The notes below the pieces were generated by a model. That model did not search any database, was not told where the DNA came from, and worked only from the letters and a program-made list of their open reading frames with translations. Below are positions 54,052 to 62,188 of a stretch of 64,000 nucleotides of DNA, piece after piece. Numbering within the stretch: the first letter of the stretch is position 1; every line of letters begins with the position of its first letter. The translations under genes and the position numbers were made by a program. The DNA comes from Brevundimonas fontaquae. GTDB taxonomy: Bacteria > Pseudomonadota > Alphaproteobacteria > Caulobacterales > Caulobacteraceae. The stretch lies in the NCBI RefSeq assembly GCF_017086445.1, contig NZ_CP070968.1, forward strand, positions 2,294,001-2,358,000, in the 5' to 3' direction.

Positions 54052-54852
54052 TCAGTCGCTGAGTTGACCGATCCGTTCTTCATACACTTTGTATAGGCAG
54101 CCAGTATCCGAGCACGTGTTGCGTATCGCGATCCACGCAGTCTGCTCACTTCCAGATCCCGGCTGAGCTTGGCGCCGGCGCGCATAGGCGGCTGCCATTT
54201 GACGATCGAGTTCGCCTAAACCAGGGTCTGCGCAGATCATCTGCTCGACCGATGTGCGAGCGCGGCGGCAATCGAAGCTGGCGGTTCCGACAGATGAGGG
54301 TTGCTGGACAACGAGTGATGGCGCGGTCGCCGGCGCAGAACTTCCGGAGCGGTTTTGGTTGAACTGACTCAGATCGGCATAGCCAATCAGACCTGGAATG
54401 CGCCCAAACTGATCCACTTGGTAGACAAGCCCGGTTCCATCCGCAGCCGGTTGCATTGAGTAGGTCACGTCGGCGACGAGGTCATCAGGACCGAACAGAC
54501 TGCGGGCGCCTACGGGCACTTCAATGCGAAGACGGCCCGAACAGGTTGTTCGATCCAACGTCTTATCGTGCGCGTTCAAAAGCGGCATCTCTAGCTTGGC
54601 GACTGACTGCCGTTGGAGATCGTTCATCCGAACGGGATCGGCGGTCGACAGACGTCGGGCTGCATCGAATGCCATCGTTTTGAGCTGCTCAACAGTCTCA
54701 GGAGCAATACACCGAGCATTCGGCTGTAAAGCAACGGCAGAAATTTCCTCGTCCGTTCCGGCTGGGGGTGTCGGGGCTTTGTCGCCGCAAGCGCTCAGAA
54801 AAGACGCGGCAATCGAAGCCGCAAGCATCAATTTTTTCAAGTTTGCCCCCAT
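54052..54852 (-). CDS. Lipoprotein with LprI/DUF1311-type C-terminal domain
   Basis: 266 residues from the ATG at 54852; the frame upstream to 55362 is only open by chance. The lipobox is SFLSAC near residue 20. The central part is beta-rich (VPVGARSLFGPDDLVADVTY). The last 70 residues (SFDCRRARTSVEQMICADPGLGELDRQMAAAYARRRQA, shown as SFDCRRARTSVEQMICADP and LGELDRQMAAAY) are the lysozyme-inhibitor LprI/DUF1311 type with paired cysteines. It probably inhibits lysozyme or serves as a periplasmic stress protein. Confidence 0.75.
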   Translation of the reverse strand: MGANLKKLMLAASIAASFLSACGDKAPTPPAGTDEEISAVALQPNARCIAPETVEQLKTMAFDAARRLSTADPVRMNDLQRQSVAKLEMPLLNAHDKTLDRTTCSGRLRIEVPVGARSLFGPDDLVADVTYSMQPAADGTGLVYQVDQFGRIPGLIGYADLSQFNQNRSGSSAPATAPSLVVQQPSSVGTASFDCRRARTSVEQMICADPGLGELDRQMAAAYARRRQAQPGSGSEQTAWIAIRNTCSDTGCLYKVYEERIGQLSD

Positions 54853-54987
54853 TGCACTGTGCCGTTCTACCACCTCAGATTGGGCTTCAGGTAGCTTAAA
54901 AGAGGCCGGCGAAAGAGATGAAAATCCCCACCGCGCCCGCCAGCACTCGGCAGGCTTCGCCAGAGAAAGTCCGGCATCTTTTTCGCG

Positions 54988-55017
54988 CTCAGTGCGATTT
55001 TCCGAATGTACACTGAG
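54988..55017 (+). repeat. Repeat A copy 12
   Basis: Perfect CTCAGTG and CACTGAG arms with centre CGATTTTCCGAATGTA. It lies 15 bases before the end of the MBL gene at 55032. Confidence 0.8.
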
Positions 55018-55031
55018 GCCTGTTCTGCAGC

Positions 55032-56270
55032 TCACAGAACCAACGGTTGCCCGTCGACGAGACGCGTAATCGGCGGAAACCCCTCTCGGTCGAGATCCCA
55101 CGCCACCCCGTGTATCGGCACCATCGTCTTTGGTTTCATCGCGTTGGCGAACGCTCGAAGATCTGACGGCGACGCATGCCCGCTGGTGTGCAGATGTTTT
55201 GCCCTGGCACGGCCCTCGCCGAACCAGTTCTGCAGTCGTTGGCCATCCTCGTTTTTGAGATAGCCGCTCCACATCGCGTAGCTCCACGCGTCGTCTGCGG
55301 TCGGCGTGACCCCAGCCGGCGAGTAGTCCTTGATCAGAGACGGCCGCACCATGATCACCCACCTCTCAGGTGAGTTTACGAGCGCCTTGGCCGAGATGCC
55401 GTTCGCCGCCATGCGCGTCACGAACGCCTCGTCGCCCTTGCGCTTGTACATCCGCGAAAACGCGCTGGTGATGACCACCTTAATCGACGACCAGTCTGGT
55501 TGAGGTATGCGACCGTGCTCCGCCAACACGTCGAGCACCTCTGCCGTATAGAGGTCGATCACAAGCGTGCGCTTGGTTTTCAGACACGCGCGATAGAGCG
55601 TGACGGTACGGTCGATGTTTTGCGCAGACCACGCCACAAACACCCGCCCCTTAGTCGCCCGAAACAGCTCGACATAGTCCGCCTCAAGGTCGGTCTCTGT
55701 CATGCAAGGTTTGTCGCTGCCGAGGTTGGTCCCCTCCATCAGCAGCACGTCTATATCGGCCGGCGGCGACGCCATCATGCGCTCGACGAGCTTCGACTTG
55801 CGCCCGTGTGTCCTGAAGTCGCCCGAGTAGAGAATACGCCGACCTTCCACTTCGATGAGCAGCATGTGCGCATCGAACGCCGAGTGGTCCGTCAGGTAAG
55901 GTGTGACCGTGAACGGTCCGATCTGGTTCGCCTTGCCCACGTCCCACGGCCGGAATTCCCGCTGCATCGGTTGACCGAAAATGATCGCGGTCAGCTGTAT
56001 GAGTCGCTCGGTCGCCTTGCCGCTGTAGATCGGCCAGTGCGCCGGTATTTCCTCGAGAAGGCCGTAGTGGTCTTGGTGAGGGTGTGAGATCAGCACTCCG
56101 TCGAGAGGTCGGTCTCGATCGAGCGTAGTTGGCAGCAAACCTACCGCATCATTCGGCGCATCAAGAGGTCGGCCGACGTCGAGTAGGATCCTGCCGGCGT
56201 CGCTAGAAAGCTCGATGCAGTTCCCGCCGATCTGATCGGTCGCGCGATGGACGGTGAGATTCACCGTCAA
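55032..56270 (-). CDS. MBL-fold nuclease-like protein (RNase J/beta-CASP type)
   Basis: 412 residues. IGGNCIELSSDAGRILLDVG, then ISHPHQDHYGLLEEIPAHW carries the HxHxDH zinc motif near 61-66. YSGDFRTHGRKSKL supplies the metal Asp, LMEGTNLGSDKPCMTE the beta-CASP start, and HTSGHASPSDLRAFANAM plus MVPIHGVAWD the final His motifs. This fits an RNA- or DNA-processing exonuclease rather than a small-molecule hydrolase. It is the last gene of a three-gene minus-strand operon with overlaps of 4 bases, together with the PD-(D/E)XK-like protein and an unknown protein. Confidence 0.75.
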   Translation of the reverse strand: MTVNLTVHRATDQIGGNCIELSSDAGRILLDVGRPLDAPNDAVGLLPTTLDRDRPLDGVLISHPHQDHYGLLEEIPAHWPIYSGKATERLIQLTAIIFGQPMQREFRPWDVGKANQIGPFTVTPYLTDHSAFDAHMLLIEVEGRRILYSGDFRTHGRKSKLVERMMASPPADIDVLLMEGTNLGSDKPCMTETDLEADYVELFRATKGRVFVAWSAQNIDRTVTLYRACLKTKRTLVIDLYTAEVLDVLAEHGRIPQPDWSSIKVVITSAFSRMYKRKGDEAFVTRMAANGISAKALVNSPERWVIMVRPSLIKDYSPAGVTPTADDAWSYAMWSGYLKNEDGQRLQNWFGEGRARAKHLHTSGHASPSDLRAFANAMKPKTMVPIHGVAWDLDREGFPPITRLVDGQPLVL

Positions 56271-57238
56271 ACGACGACCCCAAGATTCATGGCCTCGCCC
56301 GGTCGGACTTCGACAAACTTGACGGCGCCGTTCAACGCGGGCCGATGTAGATCTTCCCAGTTCCCTTCGCCGCGATCACCGGGTCTTAGGATGACCAGAA
56401 CGGCTTGCCTAGCAACGTTGAGGGGCACCGTCGTCGCCGCTCGACGAATCGTGTCCGACAGCGTGATTTCCGCGCCGACACTTCGCGTCATGCCAGCCAG
56501 CTCCAGGAGACTTATCGCTGTCTGTGAGTACGCGTTGGCAATGGCATCGCGGTTTGTCGGGTCGGTGAGATAGTTCTCGTATTTCTTGAGCTGATTGACG
56601 ACCTCAGGCTCTGCTTTCGAGGAGCGAACTCGACCGTCGTCGATGCGCTTCACCTCGCCGAAGATAACCGTCAGCGTCCCCTCGACCTCCTCGACCGCGA
56701 CGACATCCATGCGTGGCGCGGTTCTTCGCGAGCCCCAAGCGGGAAGACCCATCTCCAGATCGATCACGCCGTCGTTCGCAGGGTTGTCGAGCAGCTGATC
56801 GATGAGCGGTTTTTCACCGCCGACCTTGGCGTAGTGCCGGTTCACGACGTCAATCCAAGCCTTCACCGTCGCAAGCCCTTCGTAGGCGCGCGATGTCAGG
56901 CCTTTGCAACTGATCCCGCGGTCGTCGAGGCGGGCATAGACCTGGCCGACCACCCCGCGCTCATCGTCGTTGCAGATGTATTTGGCGTGGACCGAAAGCG
57001 TCGGCCGATGCGATCCGTCGAAGCTGACTTTAGCCACCGATTGGCCGTGTCGATAGAAGTTAAGGTAGCCGTGCCGGACCGCCAAGCGCAGCCCGTATTC
57101 CCCGCTACTCACTCCACTCGGTTTCCAAAGCGACAGCAGGTCACGCCACCAATGATCGCTTACGACCGCAGCAACTGCGAGGGCGTTCATTTGCTTCGAG
57201 GTGAGTCCCCGGCAGAAGAGTTTGTCAGTCGTCGTCAT
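56267..57238 (-). CDS. Predicted PD-(D/E)XK nuclease-like protein
   Basis: 323 residues. Near 162-197 it reads LEMGLPAWGS, then PRMDVVAVEEVEG, then VIFGEVKRID: Glu162, Asp178 and Glu195-x-Lys197 in the order and spacing of the PD-(D/E)XK fold. The N-terminal 130 residues (YGLRLAVRHGYLNFYRHGQSVAKVSFDG, shown as LRLAVRHGYLNFYRHG) look like a separate substrate-binding domain. No family name comes to mind, so nuclease activity is prediction. It overlaps both operon neighbours by 4 bases. Confidence 0.55.
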   Translation of the reverse strand: MTTTDKLFCRGLTSKQMNALAVAAVVSDHWWRDLLSLWKPSGVSSGEYGLRLAVRHGYLNFYRHGQSVAKVSFDGSHRPTLSVHAKYICNDDERGVVGQVYARLDDRGISCKGLTSRAYEGLATVKAWIDVVNRHYAKVGGEKPLIDQLLDNPANDGVIDLEMGLPAWGSRRTAPRMDVVAVEEVEGTLTVIFGEVKRIDDGRVRSSKAEPEVVNQLKKYENYLTDPTNRDAIANAYSQTAISLLELAGMTRSVGAEITLSDTIRRAATTVPLNVARQAVLVILRPGDRGEGNWEDLHRPALNGAVKFVEVRPGEAMNLGVVV

Positions 57239-57789
57239 TCGGATCCCGGCGTCGGAAGGTCTGCATTAAATCGCGCGTCGCCAACCACGCGACAGCTTGT
57301 TTTGTCGATGACGAAGCGCTGCCGAACGGCGAGCAGCGTTGCGTCATCGGCCGCCAGAGTTTCAGCGATTGTGACGAGCCACATCCGGTCCCAAGGCGCG
57401 TAAACGACATGCCCTCGCGGCCAGTCGCTGCTCTCTCTTCCCTCCACTGAGAGGCGCTGATGCGGAGTAAGGTGTTGGTCGTTCTCGCCGAGACCTGACC
57501 AGCACCGCTCGAAGGTCAATGAGTGATGCAAATCGATAAACGTGTCGTCTTCGATTTCCGCATCCTGAAACCTACGTCGGTAGCTAGCAAGCTCAGGATT
57601 GCCATTCCTCGGCTCGACGACCCAGAACCGGCCGACGAAGTGCTTGGCTGACCTAAAATGCTCGTCGTCGTCACTGATCGCAACCTGACCGCTCGCTACC
57701 TGCTGCATCACATAGTGGTCGTCTGGATCGTGCCGCCTGGCGGCGTCCTCGACGAAGTCCGCCAGATGCTCGTTTTCGTTGTGATCCAT
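57235..57789 (-). CDS. Hypothetical protein, first gene of the nuclease operon
   Basis: 184 residues, acidic at the start (MDHNENEHLADFVEDAARRH) and with a folded beta-rich end (RSAKHFVGRFWVVEPRN, PWDRMWLVTIAETLAADDA). No motif is recognised. It overlaps the PD-(D/E)XK-like gene by 4 bases and is divergent from the PcfJ-like gene at 57912. The 122-base gap between them is a candidate two-way promoter. Confidence 0.5.
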   Translation of the reverse strand: MDHNENEHLADFVEDAARRHDPDDHYVMQQVASGQVAISDDDEHFRSAKHFVGRFWVVEPRNGNPELASYRRRFQDAEIEDDTFIDLHHSLTFERCWSGLGENDQHLTPHQRLSVEGRESSDWPRGHVVYAPWDRMWLVTIAETLAADDATLLAVRQRFVIDKTSCRVVGDARFNADLPTPGSE

Positions 57790-57911
57790 CGCTACTCCCC
57801 CAGCTCATTCAACCGTATTGATTCACTTGAGCAAGCGAGAAGTTTCTAATGATCAACCAAGTGGTGTGACCTACGACCGATTGTGACGTACCTCGCGCGC
57901 GGTATCCCGAC

Positions 57912-58853
57912 ATGATGGAGCGCAGTCTGTTGTCGGCGATCGCAGGTCCCTGCGAGGGTTGGGCGGTCGCATTCTTCGGTGGTCGTGCCGAAGCTGAGCT
58001 CGCGTTGATCTCAGCTGAGCGACGACAACTTTGGTGCGCAATCTGGGCCCAAATGTCTGCGCGTGCTGAGCGCGTGGATTGTCCGACCGACGTCGATCTT
58101 TGGCGCGAACGGTTCAGAGCATCCTCGTTAAGATCGCTGATCGCGCTGTCGGGATTCAAGCAGGCGGCAGGTTTCGAGCGCGCTCTGAAGCGACTGGGCT
58201 GGAAGGCTCTGAAGTGCACGAGCTCATACCTCAAGCTCGCGGACGTGTTGGAGGCTGGTCGCGGACCAGCGAAGGTCCTTCGACATCTCGACGCGATCGA
58301 CGAGCGCGTGATCGATTTGCTCGCCGCAATACCTGACCACGCCTGCTCGCCCAAGAAGGTGCAACGCCTCAAAAGCAATCGGCGCGTCACCGCGATCTTG
58401 CTGCGCAGACAGCAATGGCGCTTGGATCGCTTAGGTCAGTTAGACACCGCTGCAGCTGCTGTTTTCGAGCGTGACTTCGTCGCGTCGGTCATTTCTGAAG
58501 CCGACGGCGACACGTACGCTGGCCTGCCATTGCCGTCGCCGCCTTGGCCCGGCAACGAACACCTCACGCCGCTCGATACGGAGGCGAAAATGGAGGTCGC
58601 TGGACGCCTGTTCCGAAACTGTCTCGGGAGTCGCGTCAGCCAAGTCAGGATGGGGTTCTCCTACTATTACCAACTCGGCGAGGTTGGCGTGGTTGAGATG
58701 GAGCGTGTCTCCAATCTCGGTTGGGAGATCACCGAGGCCGCCGGTCGACGCAATGCAACGCTTGCGCCCGACGCGCTCGTGCTGTTGCAATCCGCGCTAA
58801 CCAATCTACCGGCCCATATCTCTCCGGTCCTCTCTGACCAGATCGCGAATTAG
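57912..58853 (+). CDS. PcfJ-like hypothetical protein
   Basis: 313 residues. The N-terminal 180 residues are helical (LSAERRQLWCAIWAQMSARA, LSGFKQAAGFERALKRLGW). Near 235-300 it has EVAGRLFRNCLGSRVSQV, a beta hairpin YYYQLGEVGVVEM, and WEITEAAGRRNATL. The NCL, GxxxxxxE and GxxN arrangement resembles the PcfJ family, which occurs on conjugative elements and has no known activity. The match is from memory. It is followed after 4 bases by the UDG-like gene, so they form an operon. Confidence 0.5.
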   Translation: MMERSLLSAIAGPCEGWAVAFFGGRAEAELALISAERRQLWCAIWAQMSARAERVDCPTDVDLWRERFRASSLRSLIALSGFKQAAGFERALKRLGWKALKCTSSYLKLADVLEAGRGPAKVLRHLDAIDERVIDLLAAIPDHACSPKKVQRLKSNRRVTAILLRRQQWRLDRLGQLDTAAAAVFERDFVASVISEADGDTYAGLPLPSPPWPGNEHLTPLDTEAKMEVAGRLFRNCLGSRVSQVRMGFSYYYQLGEVGVVEMERVSNLGWEITEAAGRRNATLAPDALVLLQSALTNLPAHISPVLSDQIAN

Positions 58854-58857
58854 GTTC

Positions 58858-59547
58858 ATGAGCTCCAACACGCCCTTCTCGAAAGCCGCCATCGCTGAGC
58901 TTTACGCCAACCACTTTAAAGACGCGCCTGAGACCGCGATGGGCTGGACATTTATGTACTGCCGAGAGGACCGCTTGAGCACTGCCAAAGTCGGCATCAT
59001 CGGTCTCAACCCGGGTGCGGATCGCGAAGATAGCGACACGCAAACGCAGCAAGCCGATTGGGACTGGCCTAAGGGCGGCATGGCCTACACCGACCAAAAG
59101 TGGGGGCCCGCGGACTCACACAATCCGCTTCAGCAGCAGATCGTTCGAATGCTCGAAACGCTTGAGGTCGACAGCAGGGACGTATTCGCCGCTCAGCTTG
59201 TTCCATTTAGGAGCCGGAGCTGGTCCAAGCTGCCAACCCCTGGCGTCGCCCTCGCAGCGGTGAGACCGTTGTGGCAAGAGGTCGCGAAGAAGTCGCCGAC
59301 GATCAGGCTTTGGATCTCGCTCGGTAAGCAGGCAGGTCGAGAGCTCGCCGCGATCTTGGAAGCCGGCACGCCGCGACGTTTGAACGTCGGCTGGAATCGG
59401 CAGTTCGCCGAACTCTATCAAGCGCCCGATGGTCGCGTGGTGCTTGCCCTGCCTCACCTTAGCCGTTTCAAACTGATGACCACGGCGGACCGCTCGGAGG
59501 TCGAAGCTTGTTTGGCTGCAGGAAAGCGATTGAGCGGGTTGGCGTAG
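58858..59547 (+). CDS. Uracil-DNA-glycosylase-like superfamily protein (copy 2)
   Basis: 229 residues. GIIGLNPGADRED at 46-58 and VLALPHLSRFKLM near 200 are UDG motifs 1 and 2, with HLS in place of HPS. DVFAAQLVPFRSRSWSKL and IRLWISLGKQAGRELAAIL match the same positions of the protein at 5747 (FAAQFIPFRSR, LYLCMGKEVGSAIG), so the two are paralogues. It likely acts on DNA bases; the exact reaction is unknown. It is the second gene of the operon with the PcfJ-like gene. Confidence 0.65.
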   Translation: MSSNTPFSKAAIAELYANHFKDAPETAMGWTFMYCREDRLSTAKVGIIGLNPGADREDSDTQTQQADWDWPKGGMAYTDQKWGPADSHNPLQQQIVRMLETLEVDSRDVFAAQLVPFRSRSWSKLPTPGVALAAVRPLWQEVAKKSPTIRLWISLGKQAGRELAAILEAGTPRRLNVGWNRQFAELYQAPDGRVVLALPHLSRFKLMTTADRSEVEACLAAGKRLSGLA

Positions 59548-59563
59548 GTCCGAGCGCGACACG

Positions 59564-59593
59564 CGTCAGTGTCTTTGTGCTATCGTCCCTAAG
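59564..59593 (+). repeat. Repeat A, degenerate copy
   Basis: CGTCAGTG on the left and CCCTAAG on the right, T-rich centre (TCTTTGTGC). Weak. Confidence 0.35.
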
Positions 59594-59617
59594 CGACGAG
59601 AACGCGGCTTCCGCCCC

Positions 59618-59644
59618 CCTGCGTTTGTCGCGATCTAAACTCAG
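59618..59644 (+). repeat. Repeat A, degenerate copy
   Basis: CCTGCGTTTGTCGCGATCT then AAACTCAG. It keeps the T-rich centre and right arm of the family but has lost most of the left arm. Confidence 0.35.
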
Positions 59645-59671
59645 CTCTGTTGAGCCCTCTGCGCTGCGAAC

Positions 59672-60125
59672 TTACCGCGCCACCCAGAACGCCGCAGTCT
59701 GCGCCACCGACACTTCGGGCATCTTCTTCTGACTTCCGATTTTAAAGCCCTTGCTCAGCATGAGCTCGCCGACGATCGAGCCTGCTGTGACTGTCGTCAT
59801 GCTGATCTGACCGTACCTGCTGCCCATCCGCTCAACGATCATCGGCTCGACCCCAGCGAGTGCCGGCAACCCGTCGGCTGTGGCCTTCAGACAGGCTGCC
59901 TGTCCCTCAGGTGACTCGATGACGGCGCATCTCGAGCACGCGAAGATCAGACATGCTGATGCCGCCGGTCGGCGCATAGTTCAACCCAGACCTCTCGATA
60001 AACTGCGCGAGCTCGTCCGCCTCGAGTGTACCCTTGGCCCGCGCGTTCGACCACACATTGAAGCGCTCTTCAGGTGTCTTGGCCTCGAGCTTTTCGAGCG
60101 TCCATCCGCCAGCGAGTTGCGTCAT
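59672..60125 (-). pseudogene. Hypothetical gene interrupted by a frameshift
   Basis: From the ATG at 60125 the frame reads MTQLAGGWTLEKLEAKTPEE, then VWSNARAKGTLEADELAQFI, then TGGISMSDLRVLEMRRHRV, and stops at 59907. A second frame, open from 59977 to 59672, continues VIESPEGQAACLKATADGL, then SRYGQISMTTVTAGSIVGEL and SVAQTAAFWVA. The two halves meet at about 59935-59915 (HRV then VIESPEG), so one base has been lost or gained. It could be a sequencing slip, a real mutation or a programmed shift. I do not recognise the family. Confidence 0.5.
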
Positions 60126-60167
60126 CCTGGTCCCCCTCGATCCAGTCTCATCATATTGGTTTCCGCG

Positions 60168-60197
60168 ATCAGTGCGGTTTTTTGAATGCACACTGAG
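60168..60197 (+). repeat. Repeat A copy 13
   Basis: ATCAGTGCG and CACACTGAG arms around GTTTTTTGAATG. It lies upstream of the frameshifted gene. The following 60200-60419 is GC-rich and contains no gene I can support. Confidence 0.7.
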
Positions 60198-60419
60198 ACG
60201 CCAAATCGATCTTAGTCGAGCGCAGCGGTCGTCGAGCTTGGCGCACGATCCCAACGGCGGGTCGTCCCGCCGGACCGACCCTAGATGGGCAGATGACGCC
60301 CATCCTAGCGGGCTCCGAACGGGATCGCCGTCATCCCCGCCACCACCCTTGATCCGCCTCCGCCGACGGCTTCTCCGGTGGTCCCGGCGCTTGAAGGGTC
60401 CCGGTCCCCTTAGGCGTGC

Positions 60420-61313
60420 TCAAGCCGCTTGGGCGGGAGGGTCTAACGAGGTTGCTGCGACAACGGATCGGAAGGTCTCCAGCATCTCGCGATGCGAGTT
60501 TGCGAGAAAGGTTTCGATCGACCGTTTGGTGAGCAACCGCTCCAAAAAGCCTGCCGCGATGACCAGCAGCAGCGTGTCGTCGCCAAACGCTGTCTCCAAC
60601 TCGTGAAAGTCTTCAGACACCGCAGCGAGCTCCCGCTCAAGCCGCTCGATCTGTTCCGGGCTGACGCCGCGTATCGCCTTCGCTTCGGGCTTCACGAGAT
60701 CGGCGGGTTTGGTCGTGACCAGAAGCGCCCTCGCATATGTGGCGCTGTAGTTGTTTGCCGAGATCATCAGCTCCGCAACTTCGAGCTGACGCATAGCTTT
60801 CATCTTGCGCAGCTTCTGAAAGGCATTGATGCCGACGGGCTTGTCCTTGAGCAGCTCAGCGACGTCGTCATGAATCCCGTTGAGCATGTGACGTCTGGCT
60901 CGAATTGAGCCGACATCGACATTGAGCGCCCGCGCGAGTTTGGCTTCGGATACCCCTCGCTCAATGGCGCGAACAATCATGTAGTGCTCTTGAATCGGTT
61001 GAAGCCGATTGACGCGCTTGTTGTAGGTAAAGGCCTCATCGTCCTTAGCGACGATGCATCGCGCTTCCACTGCGCCCTGCTCCTTCAACACGGCCAATCG
61101 CACGTGGCCGTCGAGAAGAGTGAAGGCATCGCCTGACCGGGCTTGGGCGAGGATCAGCGGCTCGACCAAACCCACTTCTAAGATCGATGCGGCGATGCGC
61201 TTGTACTTTGCGCTTTCGGTGACCGCCGCCGACAGCATCTTGGAGGGCAGAATGCGGTCGAAAGAGATAGATCGAACGCGTTGCTGGAAGGCGATTTTGA
61301 CGGAGGCCATCAC
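60420..61313 (-). CDS. ParB-like protein with RepB C-terminal-type domain
   Basis: 297 residues. ISFDRILPSKMLSAAV and LVEPLILAQAR, then LLDGHVRLAVLKEQG, form the ParB N-terminal fold with a degenerate GHVR in place of the GERR CTP motif. EHYMIVRAIERGVSEAKLARALNVDVGSIRAR (shown as AIERGVSEAKLARALNVDVG) is the HTH. The C-terminal 100 residues (SPEQIERLERELAAVSEDFHE, shown in part) are the RepB-type helical end. It is a DNA-binding partition-like protein. Its start overlaps the upstream ParB-like gene by 4 bases. Confidence 0.8.
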   Translation of the reverse strand: MMASVKIAFQQRVRSISFDRILPSKMLSAAVTESAKYKRIAASILEVGLVEPLILAQARSGDAFTLLDGHVRLAVLKEQGAVEARCIVAKDDEAFTYNKRVNRLQPIQEHYMIVRAIERGVSEAKLARALNVDVGSIRARRHMLNGIHDDVAELLKDKPVGINAFQKLRKMKAMRQLEVAELMISANNYSATYARALLVTTKPADLVKPEAKAIRGVSPEQIERLERELAAVSEDFHELETAFGDDTLLLVIAAGFLERLLTKRSIETFLANSHREMLETFRSVVAATSLDPPAQAA

Positions 61314-62188
61314 GGATGCTCCAAACCGACGCGCGCCGCGAGCGCGGACGGAAGATTGGTGATCCCTTCAGCGCGCATAAGCGCAGCGAAATGATCATCG
61401 GCAAGCAGATGCTTCAGTGCGTTGACGACAAAAACGAGACGCGTGCGCGTCAGAGAGGCCCGTCTGACAAAGGTCTCGCGACGTTCCGTCTCGCGTTGTA
61501 GCGACCGAACAAGCGTGTCGGCCGTGATCGGTTTTTGATTGCGGACGCCACGATTGCGATTGTGGATCCCTTTGCCGCTTGTGCTGCGTTGCTCGATAAT
61601 GTGGCGAATGGCCAAAACCTGATTGCCCGGAATGGCCTTTTCTTCGAAGGCCTGAGCCAGAGCACGCTGCACCTCCCCTTCCTTGGAATGCGCGATCTCC
61701 ATAGCGACAGTGTGAGGGATCACGCCGCGCTCGACCGCTGAGATCAGTTTTTCTTCGCCGTTCTCCAAAAGATGGCAGATCGCCCCAACATATTCCGTAC
61801 TGTAGTCAACCTTCGCAGCGATTTCGCTATGGCTGTACCCACGCTCTCGAAGCGATCCGATGGCTCGAACCAGCTCGAGCGGTGTGTGCTGTCGACGAGC
61901 GAGGTTTTCGACCAAGCTCATCACAAAACAGTCTTCCTCGGCGGCATCGATCAACACCGCCGGGATCTGCTCTTGCCCAAGCGCGATGAACGCCTCTAGC
62001 CGCCCTTGACCGCAGACCAGATCGTATCGCGATCGACCGGGCCGCTGACTGACGGTGATCGGCTTTTTCAGCCCGAGATGCTCGATGCTGGTCACCAGCT
62101 CTTGAAACACTCTCTTGTTTCGAGCGCGAGGGTTCAGCACCGTGATGTCATTGACCGGGATGAGACGAATTTCAGCGACGTCGGTCAT
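61310..62188 (-). CDS. ParB/RepB-like DNA-binding protein
   Basis: 292 residues from the ATG at 62188; earlier starts lie inside the recombinase gene. LNPRARNKRVFQELVTSIEH and LKKPITVSQRP, then YDLVCGQGRLEAFIALGQ, then VMSLVENLARRQHTPLELV are ParB N-terminal motifs (GQGR and ENLAR). RERGYSHSEIAAKVDYSTEYV is the HTH. It binds a parS-like site or acts as a regulator; no ParA is encoded in the window. It overlaps the recombinase and the next ParB-like gene by 4 bases each. Confidence 0.85.
   Translation of the reverse strand: MTDVAEIRLIPVNDITVLNPRARNKRVFQELVTSIEHLGLKKPITVSQRPGRSRYDLVCGQGRLEAFIALGQEQIPAVLIDAAEEDCFVMSLVENLARRQHTPLELVRAIGSLRERGYSHSEIAAKVDYSTEYVGAICHLLENGEEKLISAVERGVIPHTVAMEIAHSKEGEVQRALAQAFEEKAIPGNQVLAIRHIIEQRSTSGKGIHNRNRGVRNQKPITADTLVRSLQRETERRETFVRRASLTRTRLVFVVNALKHLLADDHFAALMRAEGITNLPSALAARVGLEHP

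Noticed and set aside
54853..55362. The 5' half of the long frame containing the LprI-type lipoprotein
   Set aside because: It overlaps the MBL nuclease gene, which has strong motifs, and the lipobox start at 54852 is convincing.
2896..60197. Repeat A as a CcrM-methylation-linked intergenic repeat
   Set aside because: None of the copies carries a GANTC site within the arms, so the known Caulobacter methylation-linked repeats do not explain it.
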